DNA of 64,000 bases. Origin: Caldilineaceae bacterium (lineage in GTDB: Bacteria > Chloroflexota > Anaerolineae > Caldilineales > Caldilineaceae). A program made the translations under genes and the position numbers. The notes beneath the pieces are model-generated. The model made no database searches. It was given only the letters and a program-made list of their open reading frames with translations, and was not told where the DNA came from. Below, one piece after another: positions 52,022 to 60,451 of this stretch. The stretch covers positions 62,001 through 126,000 of the forward strand of contig JADLDO010000064.1 of assembly GCA_020846635.1 (NCBI GenBank), written 5' to 3'. Position 1 is the first letter of the stretch, and each line of letters starts with the position of its first letter.

Positions 52022-53578
52022 ATGTTATCAACCGCGCGTGCGGCAATGGAAGGCATCCTTTTCACCGATCAATATCAGCTCACGATGGCCCAACTTTACT
52101 TTCGGATGGGGCTGCATGAGCGCGAAGTCCTGTTCGATCACTTCTTCCGTCGCTATCCCAACTATGACAGCCATCAGGCAGGCTATTGTGTGAACGCTGG
52201 GCTTGAATGGCTCCTGGCGTGGATGCAGGAAGCGCGCTTTGGCCCAGACGAGATCGACTATCTGCGCAGCCAACAGACCAGTGCGGGAAGTCGTCTGTTT
52301 GCCGATGACTTCCTAGAGTGGCTGCTGGCGAACGGCGACTTCAGCGGCATCTCCCTGCGTGCCATCCCCGAAGGGCGCGTCGTCCACCCCAACGTTCCCT
52401 TGACGATTGTTCAAGGGCCATTGGCAATGGCGCAGATTCTTGAAACTTCATTATTGGCACACCTCAATTATCCGACGCTGATCGCCACCAAAGCCTCGCG
52501 CATCTCCGAGAGTGGTCGGGGGCGTCCAATCCTGGAATTCGGCATGCGCCGCGCGCATGAACGGGGGGCAAACGCAGGCACTCGTGCCGCGCTGATTGGC
52601 GGCGCGCAATTCACCTCCAACGTGGGTGTCTCACGTCTGCTCGACCTTCCTCCAAAGGGAACCCACGCCCATAGCATGGTGCAGCTCTTTATGGCGCTAG
52701 GCATGGGCGAACTGGGCGCATTTCAAGCCTATGCCGATGTCTACCCCAATGATTGTATGCTCCTGGTCGATACTGTGGACACCCTTGCCAGCGGCGTTCC
52801 CAATGCCATCCGCGTTTTCGAAGTGCTACGTCGCAAGGGCCATGAACCCGTCGGCATCCGCCTCGATTCAGGCGATCTGGCTTACCTCAGCATCCAAGCA
52901 GCCAAGATGCTCAACGACGCCGGTTTTGGCGACTGCGCCATTGTCCTCTCCGGCGATCTCGACGAACTGGTGATTTGGCAGATTCTCACCCAAATCAGCG
53001 AAGAAGCGCCCCGCTATGGTGTGGACGCCGACCACCTCATCAACAGGCTGGTCTATGGCGTCGGCACCCGCCTGATCACCTCTTGGGGAGAACCAGCATT
53101 GGGCGGCGTCTATAAACTTGTCGCCGTACGCGAAAATGGCACCTGGGATTCGGCCATCAAGATCTCAGATACACCGGCGAAAGTGCCCAATCCCGGCATG
53201 AAGCGCGCATGGCGGCTCTATGACCGGCGCGGCAAAGCCACTGCCGACTTGCTCTGTGCCATTGACGAAGATCCAACGCAAGCCGATATGCTCGTCCTGC
53301 GCCACCCCAGCGACCATACCAAGTTTCGCACAATCCAACGCCGCGAGCTTTCGGGGATGGAGGAACTCCATACGGACATTGTGCATGAGGGCAAGCTCAT
53401 CGCCAATCTGCCGCCACTGGACGAGCTGCGCCAGCGCCGCATCAATGACGTGGAGCGGCTGGACCCAGGTATCCGACGCCTTGTCAATCCCCATATCTAC
53501 CATGTTTCGCTCACACAATCGCTCTGGGACCTCAAGCAGCGCCTCATCACCGAAGCCCACCAAGCCACCGTCGCCTAG
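52022..53578 (+). CDS. pncB: Nicotinate phosphoribosyltransferase
   Basis: The 518-residue enzyme makes nicotinate mononucleotide from nicotinate and PRPP, the committed step of NAD salvage. The substrate entry segment FTDQYQLTMAQLYFRMG and EFGMRRAHERGANAG are present. GTHAHSMVQ carries the His that is phosphorylated in this family, and RLDSGDLAYLS and GVGTRLITS follow. The ATG at 52022 has AAGGAGAG at seven bases; an in-frame TTG at 52007 overlaps that site and is rejected. Length fits the longer bacterial/human-like NAPRT class. A terminator follows. Confidence 0.93.
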   Translation: MLSTARAAMEGILFTDQYQLTMAQLYFRMGLHEREVLFDHFFRRYPNYDSHQAGYCVNAGLEWLLAWMQEARFGPDEIDYLRSQQTSAGSRLFADDFLEWLLANGDFSGISLRAIPEGRVVHPNVPLTIVQGPLAMAQILETSLLAHLNYPTLIATKASRISESGRGRPILEFGMRRAHERGANAGTRAALIGGAQFTSNVGVSRLLDLPPKGTHAHSMVQLFMALGMGELGAFQAYADVYPNDCMLLVDTVDTLASGVPNAIRVFEVLRRKGHEPVGIRLDSGDLAYLSIQAAKMLNDAGFGDCAIVLSGDLDELVIWQILTQISEEAPRYGVDADHLINRLVYGVGTRLITSWGEPALGGVYKLVAVRENGTWDSAIKISDTPAKVPNPGMKRAWRLYDRRGKATADLLCAIDEDPTQADMLVLRHPSDHTKFRTIQRRELSGMEELHTDIVHEGKLIANLPPLDELRQRRINDVERLDPGIRRLVNPHIYHVSLTQSLWDLKQRLITEAHQATVA

Positions 53579-53590
53579 CACATAAAAAGC

Positions 53591-53621
53591 GCCGGCAGCC
53601 CTCCACAATTAGGCTGCCGGC
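53591..53621. terminator. Bidirectional terminator after NAPRT
   Basis: GCCGGCAGCC (53591-53600) pairs perfectly with 53612-53621. AAAAAG upstream gives a T-run for minus-strand transcripts from the convergent PA14 gene. Confidence 0.7.
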
Positions 53622-53693
53622 ACTCATATCGTCTGCATTTGTAGAGTCGCCCACCCCTATGCCTGGGTGAGCGACGCTAGACTTCTACACGAC

Positions 53694-56600
53694 CTACCCC
53701 TCGTTGTCCTCGCCCGCACCGGGGGCTCCTTCCGCGGGGGTCTGGCTCGCTTCAACGGTCGGCTCCACAACTTGCTGTTGCCCTGCCGTTGCCGTCACCG
53801 TCGCGGTCGGTTCCACCGGATTCTCAGCCGCAGCGGTATTCGTTGGCACAGCCGTATTGGTCGGTACCTCCGCCACGGTTGCTGTCGGTTCTACAGTAGC
53901 CGTTGATCCTTGTGTGGCAGTCGGTTCCACGACAGGCGCGGTTGGCTCCAGAGTTGCCGTTGGGGCTTCGGTTGCAGTCGGCTCTACGGTTGCGGTCGGC
54001 ACAGTGGTTGCTGTAGGCTCCGGCGTTGCCGTCGGTTCTACCGTAGCCGTTGGCACTTGTGTCGCCGTTGGTTCCACAGTCGGTACTTCTGTGGGAATCT
54101 CTGTCGCCGTCGGAGGCGCGGTCGGCTCTACTGTCACCGTCGGGGCTTCGGTTGCAGTCGGCTCTACGGTTGCGGTCGGCTCCGGTGTTACCGTCGGCTT
54201 GACCGGCGTCGCCGTTGCAGCGCCTGCTGCCGCGGCTGCCGACGCGTCATAGTTGAAGGTGCCACTTGCCTGCTTGCCAAAGTCATTCGTGGCAACCACG
54301 ACCAGCACACGCCCGTCCTCGATGCGTGAGCCATCGGGCCAGCGCTCCGGCATGACAAAGCTCAAGCTGTAGTTGCCACTGCCATCAGTGGTCGCCGTTG
54401 CATAGCGTTCGGCATCCGCGGCCATCACCCCATTGCCGCCAAAAATGCCCAAGTACGCATTTACCGTGACATTGGCAGGGAAGCCTGTGCCATTCACCGT
54501 GACGTTCGTACCCGCGCCACCCGAACCGGGATTGACGTTTGCCGAAGGAGCCGGGGTAGCAGTGGCAGTTGGCGCGCTGACCGGTGTACTCGTAGGCGTC
54601 GCCGTCGGGGCCGGGGTCGCCGATGCCGTATAGCTGAAGCTGCCACCGGCAACTACGCTAAAGTCACTGTTCGCCACGACAAGCGCGACGCGGCCTGTGG
54701 GAATTGTGCTTCCATCCGGCCATTGGGCAGGCATGGTGAATGCCATGCTGTAATTACCGCGACGATCCGTGTTGGTGCTAGCATAGATTCGGTCACCCGC
54801 ATCGCCACCCACCTGCGTATCAAGCGAACCGAGATAGAGATTCACTGCGGTATTCGCCGGGAAACCACTGCCGCTGACCCGTACCGAAGTACCCGCACCG
54901 CCCGAACCTGGCGATACGTCAATCGATGCATTCGGGGCTTCGACAAAGAAGTCGAACTGCACGCTGGCTTCCACGTTGAAATTATCGGTGGCGACAAGAA
55001 TGAGCAGTTTGCCTGTCTCAATGTCATCCCCATCGGGCCATTCGTCCGGCATGTTGAAGGAGAGGCTGTAATTCCCCTGCCCGTCCGTATTGCCGGAAGC
55101 ATAGTCTTCCATGTTGTCATTGGTAGCAGCAATGCCGACCAGTCCAGCCAGATAGGCGCGTACCCGTGTATTCGCCGGGAATCCTCCACCACTCACGGTC
55201 ACGCGCGTCCCTGCGCCACCACTGCTCGGCGAAACCTGGGCGTAGGGGTTGCCACCCGTGGGCGGCGGAGCCTGATAGGTGAAGGTGGCGCTGGCTTCCA
55301 CACCGAAGTCATTCGTTGCCACCAAGAGCACCAACCGGCCTGGCTCAAGGGCGCTGCCATCGGGCCATGTGCTGGGTATCGTGAAGTCCATCGAATACCC
55401 ACCATTTCTGTCCGTCGTCGTGCTGGCGCGTACCTGGGCATTCGCCGCCTGTGCAGAGCTAGCCTGTACCACCGCGCCCAAGTAGAGATTGACCGTGGTG
55501 TTGGCCGGGAAGCCGCCACCCGTCACCCGTACTTGCGTACCCGCGGTTCCCTGTCCAGGCACGACATCGGCATAGGGTTCAACCCGCGCCGGCGTTGCCG
55601 TCGGCGAAGAACCAACCTTCTCCCACCAGACGCGCACGCGTGCGCCGCCTGTGCGCTCATAGTATTCGACGCGCACCCGCTCATCGCCATCCAGGTCGAT
55701 CTCAGCGGTGTAGGTATTGTCATAGCTGCCGTCATGCCACTCATTAATGATCCGATCATCGCCCACCCAAACGCGCACACCATCATCGGATCGAGCAAAG
55801 AAGCGATAACGAGCGTCGTCAAAGTCAACTGTGCGAGTCCAACGAGCCGAGAAGTTGTCATTGGAGATGCGCGAGTCGGGCGAACCACTCCCCCAGTTAA
55901 AGTCAAGGTTGCGGTCATTGCGTACCACGCGCGGGTCGCCGTCCAGCCCCCGGTTATCCCAATACTCGCCCTTCCAGTCCGGGAAATTGTCCGGTGTACC
56001 GTCGATACGTTCCCACCAGAATTTGGCTACGGCCCAACTGCCGTCCTCATAGTACTCCACACGCAGCCGGCGCACGCCGCTGTTCACATAGATGTCACGC
56101 GTAATCTCGCGTGCGCTGCCATTGCGCCATTCATCGATAATCAACTGATCATCGAGATAGACACGCATCCCATCATCCATCGTCGCATGGAAACGATAGT
56201 TTCCGGCGTCAAAGTGTTGATCGCGCGTCCAGCGTACCGAGAAATCATCAGACGGGAAGTTGTTGGCAGGGCTGCCCGATCCCCAGTCAAAATTAATGCC
56301 GGAGTCGTTGCGTACAAACGCAGGCGAACCGCCCAAGTTCGGGTTGCTGTAATACTCGCCACGCCAATCCGGATAGGTTGTCGTCTCGACAGGCTCCCAC
56401 CAGACGCGCACCTTAGCAATCTGGGTCGCCTCGTAGAACTCAACGCGTACCAGCGCCGACCCGGAGTCAACTCGCTTGACGGCAGAATAGGTCCGGGCGC
56501 TAGAGTCATGCCACTCGTCAATGATCAAATCGCCATTGACCCACACACGCACACCATCATCCGCAGTCGCAAGGAAGCGGTAACTGCCTGCCGACAGGTA

Positions 56601-57623
56601 GAACGAACGCACCCAGCGTACTGAGAAGTTATCGTTGTTGATCCCTTGTGCAGGCGATCCATTGCCCCAGTCGAAGTCGATATTGGCATCGTCGCGCACT
56701 AGTTTGGGGTTACCAATCAGATTGACATTGTTATAGTATTCCCCGCGCCAGCCCGTTCCTTGTGTCGGTGGTCTTGAAGTCGGCACCGGGGTCGGTGGCG
56801 GAGGTTGCGGCGACGGCACAACCGGCGCAATCGCCGTGTAAGAAGTATAGGCACGCGCCAGCCAGCCCTCCATGCCATCACGCAGGCGCACAAAGAGCCA
56901 TGCGCCGCTGTTGTTCTGCCCCAACACAGTGAACTCTGTCCCGCGAGCGATCGAACGCTGTACAGGGAAAGCCGTGGAAGGCCCCGAACGGACATTGAGC
57001 GCACTGCTCACCACTGTACCCACATTCGACGGGCGCGGCGTCGGCTGCTTGGTCGCTGTCGCCACGGGTGTCGGCTGCTGTCCCGAAGAAGGGGCAGTCG
57101 TCGGCACAGGCGTAGCAGTCGCCGTGGGCGTTGCCGTCGGTGCCGGGGTGGGCGGCACTGACTCCAGCACCTCAAAAGGTGCAGATGCCTGCGCGCCATT
57201 CTCTAAGGAGTAGGCCACGACCTCTATCATGCCCGGTTCGCGCCAAATTGGATCCACCGGATAGGTAAAGGTGACGGTAAAACGGCCATCGCCATCGGTC
57301 GTGGCAATCGAAACGGTCGTCTGCACCGGCTCACCGTCGGGGACTTGCTCCAGGTTCACATAGACCGATTCATTGCTTGCCCATCCCGCACCAGAGACAA
57401 AAATCGTGTCACCTGGCGCGCCTGAAACGGGCGCAATGGCAATCGTTGCCGAGCTGCCGACGGGGGTGCTGCCATCCTGTGCCTCAATCGGCGTGACGAC
57501 ACACCCACTGAGCAGCCACATGCTGAGCATCACCAGCGCAACGGGCAGCCAGCGCTGCCACCTGACTTGATTGATTTGGGAATTACCCTTTGGTTTCCCT
57601 TGAGTTCTTCGCACACTTTGCAT
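53694..57623 (-). CDS. Large multi-domain lipoprotein: SH3, three PA14 domains, four IPT-like repeats
   Basis: The 1309-residue protein has a lipobox (LLSGC, Cys41). An Ig-like domain (~55-155), a Pro/Thr linker and an SH3 domain (~200-262) follow. Three PA14 domains come next (~292-410, ~415-535, ~545-665), each with a WRGEYY/WKGEYW start, FxWGxGSP and DDGxRVW. PA14 domains bind glycans. Four repeats of about 100 residues share SGGAGT-V-GxGFPANT and end in LVVATNDF-like strands. The last 180 residues are PTATVEPTATE-type low complexity, a likely wall-spanning stalk. No LPXTG is present. The ATG at 57623 follows AGAGGGG. Confidence 0.85.
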   Translation of the reverse strand: MQSVRRTQGKPKGNSQINQVRWQRWLPVALVMLSMWLLSGCVVTPIEAQDGSTPVGSSATIAIAPVSGAPGDTIFVSGAGWASNESVYVNLEQVPDGEPVQTTVSIATTDGDGRFTVTFTYPVDPIWREPGMIEVVAYSLENGAQASAPFEVLESVPPTPAPTATPTATATPVPTTAPSSGQQPTPVATATKQPTPRPSNVGTVVSSALNVRSGPSTAFPVQRSIARGTEFTVLGQNNSGAWLFVRLRDGMEGWLARAYTSYTAIAPVVPSPQPPPPTPVPTSRPPTQGTGWRGEYYNNVNLIGNPKLVRDDANIDFDWGNGSPAQGINNDNFSVRWVRSFYLSAGSYRFLATADDGVRVWVNGDLIIDEWHDSSARTYSAVKRVDSGSALVRVEFYEATQIAKVRVWWEPVETTTYPDWRGEYYSNPNLGGSPAFVRNDSGINFDWGSGSPANNFPSDDFSVRWTRDQHFDAGNYRFHATMDDGMRVYLDDQLIIDEWRNGSAREITRDIYVNSGVRRLRVEYYEDGSWAVAKFWWERIDGTPDNFPDWKGEYWDNRGLDGDPRVVRNDRNLDFNWGSGSPDSRISNDNFSARWTRTVDFDDARYRFFARSDDGVRVWVGDDRIINEWHDGSYDNTYTAEIDLDGDERVRVEYYERTGGARVRVWWEKVGSSPTATPARVEPYADVVPGQGTAGTQVRVTGGGFPANTTVNLYLGAVVQASSAQAANAQVRASTTTDRNGGYSMDFTIPSTWPDGSALEPGRLVLLVATNDFGVEASATFTYQAPPPTGGNPYAQVSPSSGGAGTRVTVSGGGFPANTRVRAYLAGLVGIAATNDNMEDYASGNTDGQGNYSLSFNMPDEWPDGDDIETGKLLILVATDNFNVEASVQFDFFVEAPNASIDVSPGSGGAGTSVRVSGSGFPANTAVNLYLGSLDTQVGGDAGDRIYASTNTDRRGNYSMAFTMPAQWPDGSTIPTGRVALVVANSDFSVVAGGSFSYTASATPAPTATPTSTPVSAPTATATPAPSANVNPGSGGAGTNVTVNGTGFPANVTVNAYLGIFGGNGVMAADAERYATATTDGSGNYSLSFVMPERWPDGSRIEDGRVLVVVATNDFGKQASGTFNYDASAAAAAGAATATPVKPTVTPEPTATVEPTATEAPTVTVEPTAPPTATEIPTEVPTVEPTATQVPTATVEPTATPEPTATTVPTATVEPTATEAPTATLEPTAPVVEPTATQGSTATVEPTATVAEVPTNTAVPTNTAAAENPVEPTATVTATAGQQQVVEPTVEASQTPAEGAPGAGEDNEG
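53962..54180. repeat. Coding low-complexity direct repeats
   Basis: A 39-base stretch at 53962-54000 recurs identically at 54142-54180, exactly 180 bases away, inside the Thr/Pro/Glu-rich tail of the large lipoprotein. Many shorter GTCGGTTCTAC-like units lie between them. The region is prone to length change by slippage or recombination. Confidence 0.75.
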
Positions 57624-57933
57624 AAGAAACCCCTCTGAACTAAATCCGCACGAGCGGACGCGATAAGAACTGCGCGAATAAGACCGCGCAATTCAAGATA
57701 ATACTGATCACTACTTACGTGACGAGATATAGGCTGCTGTTGTTCCGCCAAAACAGCACCTCAATCAATTAGGCGAAACCTACACAGCCCCAATAATTGC
57801 CGCACAATTGTCTGTCATTAGACATACGGCTGGCAGTCGCCGGAAGGTACTCATTGCGGGGAAAAGCTGCATTGGGGGAAATTGATGGGTATCGAGCAGG
57901 ACCCTGGGCGACGCTGCCGTTCAGCGAAGACTC
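57624..57933. other. Gene-free intergenic region
   Basis: About 310 bases between the large lipoprotein start and the holin-family gene end. It should contain the lipoprotein promoter. I see no RNA gene and no hairpin I would call a terminator. Confidence 0.4.
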
Positions 57934-58275
57934 CTATCCTGGGATCACCCACATGATTAAGCCATTCAAAATAGCCAGGAGAATCGCCGAAATGATGGCG
58001 GCTAGAAAGTTGCGAATATTGAATCCCTTCACCAATGCCGCCGTGATATACAAGACCAGCGCGTTCAACACAATCGCAAACAGACCAAAGGTGATCAGCG
58101 TAATTGGAAAGGCCAAGAAGCCCAGCACCGGGCGCAAGGTAGCGTTCAATAACCCCAAGACCAGCGCAGCGATCAAGGCCGAACCTGTATCTTCCACTTC
58201 CAGGCCAATATTGAGGCGCGACAAGATCAATAGGCTTAACGCCGTGACCAAGAGTGTGACAAGAAATTCAATCAT
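57934..58275 (-). CDS. Phage holin superfamily IV-like small membrane protein
   Basis: The 113-residue protein has four closely spaced spans: LLVTALSLLILSRL, ALIAALVLGLLNATLRPVLGFL, ITLITFGLFAIVLNALVLYI, and AAIISAILLAILNGLIM. The NATLRPVL motif is characteristic of the YvlD/Phage_holin_4_2 family. Despite the name these are chromosomal membrane proteins, not lysis proteins, and no phage genes are near. Function unknown. The ATG at 58275 follows GGGAGAAGGAA. Confidence 0.8.
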   Translation of the reverse strand: MIEFLVTLLVTALSLLILSRLNIGLEVEDTGSALIAALVLGLLNATLRPVLGFLAFPITLITFGLFAIVLNALVLYITAALVKGFNIRNFLAAIISAILLAILNGLIMWVIPG

Positions 58276-58371
58276 TTCCTTCTCCCTGTCCCTTGCAATT
58301 TAGTTGGTGCTATTGAGTTGGATACAGTCACTACTCAGCATACTACAGCCGCAACGTGATCTCTGTAATAT

Positions 58372-58605
58372 CTAGAACAGACTACGCACCACCAGGAGCA
58401 TTCCCAAGATCACGACCGGAATCCCCACGACCGCACCGATAATCGTAACGGTCAGCAGCACCCCGACGATCATCAGCACCAGGCCGATGACCAACCCCAC
58501 AATCCGCCCGACAAGTTTGATGATCGTTGTCACCAACGACCACAGTGCCCTGAACGGCCAAAGTAGTACCGACAGACATCCATTTGATTGGTTGCGTGCG
58601 TCCAT
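58372..58605 (-). CDS. Small membrane protein, hypothetical
   Basis: The 77-residue protein has an N-terminal polar segment with a Cys (MDARNQSNGCL). A nearly continuous hydrophobic run (~residues 15-72) follows, rich in Val, Ile and Gly, probably two spans (IVGLVIGLVLMIVGVLL, TIIGAVVGIPVVILGMLLV). AAGGAG lies ten bases before the ATG at 58605, which decides the start. No family recognised. It is near another small membrane protein and a universal stress protein, a common stress-envelope neighbourhood. Confidence 0.6.
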   Translation of the reverse strand: MDARNQSNGCLSVLLWPFRALWSLVTTIIKLVGRIVGLVIGLVLMIVGVLLTVTIIGAVVGIPVVILGMLLVVRSLF

Positions 58606-58693
58606 TATAGCAATTCTCCTTCTGTGACACTCTACGTTGTCCTGGGGAAATGGTTGCAAGGTTACTCGACCGCATAACCGTATAGAAGTATAG

Positions 58694-58724
58694 AAAAACG
58701 GATGTGAGGTTCCCCCACACCCGT
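58694..58724 (-). terminator. Intrinsic terminator after uspA
   Basis: On the minus strand ACGGGTGTG pairs with CACATCCGT (58724-58698) with one G-U, followed by TTTTTC. It lies 68 bases beyond the usp stop. Confidence 0.75.
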
Positions 58725-58791
58725 CTTAGCTACCGTGAATCCCTTGAATCTGGGCACGCTACTCTTTAGGCCATGAATCACCGGTCACGAA

Positions 58792-59235
58792 TCAACCCTG
58801 AGCACGTACCAGTAGCAGCGGACGGTCGGCGCTGTGCAATACACCCGCCGCCACGCTTCCATAAAAGACGCGCGACATACCTGTACGCCCGTGGCTTGCC
58901 ATCGCGATCAATTTAACATTCTTCTGATCCGCCATATCCAAGATCGTGCGCACGACTGCCCCCTGCTGCACAAACGCCTCCACATCAATACCCTTCGCGC
59001 TAAACTCACCTTTCCGCGCGGCAAGGTAGACCTTCGCCTCCTCAAGAATTCGCTCGGCTAATTCCGTATCGTAATAAGGCACCATATCATAAGGCGTGAC
59101 CATGGTCGTGGTCGGCTCAATCACCTGGAGCAAGATCACCTTCGACTTGCGCGCCAGCGCCAGGTCTTCAACATAAGGCAAAATCGTCTCAGCACGCTTA
59201 GAACCATCCAACGGAACTAAAATCACCTCGTACAT
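58792..59235 (-). CDS. Universal stress protein family
   Basis: The 147-residue single-domain UspA protein opens with EVILVPLDGSKRAETILPYV. The ATP-binding C-terminal motif GRTGMSRVFYGSVA fits G-x2-G-x9-G-S. It is therefore predicted to bind ATP, unlike UspA of E. coli. Such proteins dimerise and modulate stress tolerance; the partner is unknown. The ATG at 59235 has AAGGA at eight bases. It is a single-gene unit with its own terminator. Confidence 0.9.
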   Translation of the reverse strand: MYEVILVPLDGSKRAETILPYVEDLALARKSKVILLQVIEPTTTMVTPYDMVPYYDTELAERILEEAKVYLAARKGEFSAKGIDVEAFVQQGAVVRTILDMADQKNVKLIAMASHGRTGMSRVFYGSVAAGVLHSADRPLLLVRAQG

Positions 59236-59326
59236 ACTGGATTCCTTTCCAGAGTTAGGCAGTGTCGCACCAACTACCCGTTGTGATTATCTTGCCCACC
59301 CAATCATACCGCACCATCTCCTGAAA

Positions 59327-59362
59327 GTGGCTCGCCATCCTGGCAGGATGATGCCTAGCCAC
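59327..59362 (-). terminator. Nested hairpin after the LLM gene
   Basis: GTGGCT (59327-59332) pairs with AGCCAC (59357-59362), enclosing CATCCTG-G-CAGGATG (59336-59350). It sits just beyond the LLM oxidoreductase stop on the minus strand; no T-run is obvious. Confidence 0.5.
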
Positions 59363-59389
59363 ATGGCTAAGACCCGCTTCGCCACCCCC

Positions 59390-60295
59390 TTATAGGATTG
59401 CTTGCGCGAATGCCTCTAGCCCGTCCATGTCATCCAAGTCCAACCATTGCAACAACGCGCGCTGGGCGCCCGCTTCTGCCAATGCGCCTAGTTGGTCTTG
59501 CAGCGCGGTCTTGGTGCCCACAAGGACGCCGCGCGCCTGAATGGCCGCGGCATCGCGATCCCCGACTTTCTTCTTCACTTCACTGTCGTTGCGCCCAAAA
59601 AGCACGTTGGTCATCACCGAACGGCGCACACTCTTTGGATCGCGCCCTTCCGCTTCAATCAGTTGGTTCAACTGCTGGTTCAGTTCAGCATAGCGCGGCG
59701 CAGGAACAAGGACACCGTTCCACTCTTCGGCATAGCGCGCCACCAGCGGCAATGTGCGCTTCGGGCCGTTGCCACCGACCAGCAAGCGAGGCCCACCAGG
59801 CCGCTGCGGGCGCGGCAGCAAAATTGCCTCCTCAAGATGATAATAGTCGCCATCAAAGTCCACCGGCGTATCACTGTGCAGCAGCCGAGAAATGACCTCT
59901 AGCCCTTCCTCAAAACGATCCAGGCGTGGCCCAACTTCAAGCAGATCGAAGCCAAAATTACGATGTTCGCGCACCTGCCACCCAGCGCCCACCCCCAACA
60001 CCAGCCGCCCGCCCGACAGATCGTCCACATCCTTACCCATACGCGCCGTAAAGACTGGATTGCGAAAGGAAACAGGCGAAACCATTGGCCCAAACTCAAT
60101 GCGCTGCGTATGGCTCGCCAGCCACGTCAGCGACACCCACAATTCCAGCGAGTCCAAGTCAGGCGGCTCTGCATTGGTGAAATGGTCGGATCGAAACAGC
60201 CCAGCGAAGCCCAAATCTTCCACGGCGCGCGCAATGCGCTGGAACCGCGGCCAATTCAGGCCATTCTGCCCCTCCAACATAATGGCAATTTCCAT
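59390..60295 (-). CDS. LLM-class (luciferase-like) flavin or F420 oxidoreductase
   Basis: The 301-residue TIM-barrel protein is of the bacterial luciferase superfamily. FAGLFRSDHFT, RIEFGPMVSPVSFRNP, and GGRLVLGVGAGWQVREH are the hallmark segments. LLVGGNGPKRTLPLVARYAEEWN follows in the middle. Relatives use FMN or coenzyme F420; the FGPMVSPVSFRNP form is common in the F420 branch, but the cofactor is inference. The ATG at 60295 with GGGGGAG at four bases is preferred over a start 75 bases upstream. A strong terminator precedes the gene at 60376. Confidence 0.85.
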   Translation of the reverse strand: MEIAIMLEGQNGLNWPRFQRIARAVEDLGFAGLFRSDHFTNAEPPDLDSLELWVSLTWLASHTQRIEFGPMVSPVSFRNPVFTARMGKDVDDLSGGRLVLGVGAGWQVREHRNFGFDLLEVGPRLDRFEEGLEVISRLLHSDTPVDFDGDYYHLEEAILLPRPQRPGGPRLLVGGNGPKRTLPLVARYAEEWNGVLVPAPRYAELNQQLNQLIEAEGRDPKSVRRSVMTNVLFGRNDSEVKKKVGDRDAAAIQARGVLVGTKTALQDQLGALAEAGAQRALLQWLDLDDMDGLEAFAQAIL

Positions 60296-60375
60296 CGAAC
60301 TCCCCCTTTTGCTGGCCTCTTGATAATGAAATTGATAATCAGAGCAATCCTGTGCAAGGCAGAATAACATGGAAA

Positions 60376-60426
60376 TACAATAAGCTCGACTTTGCCCATT
60401 CTTGAGGCAAAGTCGAGCTTATTGTA
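60376..60426. terminator. 21-bp perfect hairpin
   Basis: A 21-base stem (60376-60396 with 60406-60426) around a nine-base loop, without mismatch, containing AAGCTCGACTTTGCC. It lies between the end of the heme-copper-oxidase-like gene and the LLM gene start and probably ends the upstream transcript. Confidence 0.75.
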
Positions 60427-60451
60427 CTGTGTACTGCTGTGCGATCACCAA

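Noticed and set aside
53646..53676. Second hairpin after the PA14 gene
   Set aside because: The stem has a central mismatch and no T-run; the hairpin at 53591-53621 is the better terminator.
53962..54180. CRISPR-like repeat array
   Set aside because: The repeats are coding, in frame and irregular in spacing; they encode a Thr/Pro-rich stalk.
53704..54252. Open plus-strand frame rich in Val, Gly and Ala opposite the lipoprotein tail
   Set aside because: It is the antisense of the repetitive Pro/Thr/Glu codons and has no ribosome site or domain.
54723..56624. A 633-codon open frame antisense to the PA14 domains
   Set aside because: Composition follows the complementary strand, no recognisable domain; the lipoprotein on the minus strand is clearly real.
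57934..58275. Prophage lysis gene
   Set aside because: The holin-like protein belongs to a family of chromosomal membrane proteins, and no other phage gene is present.
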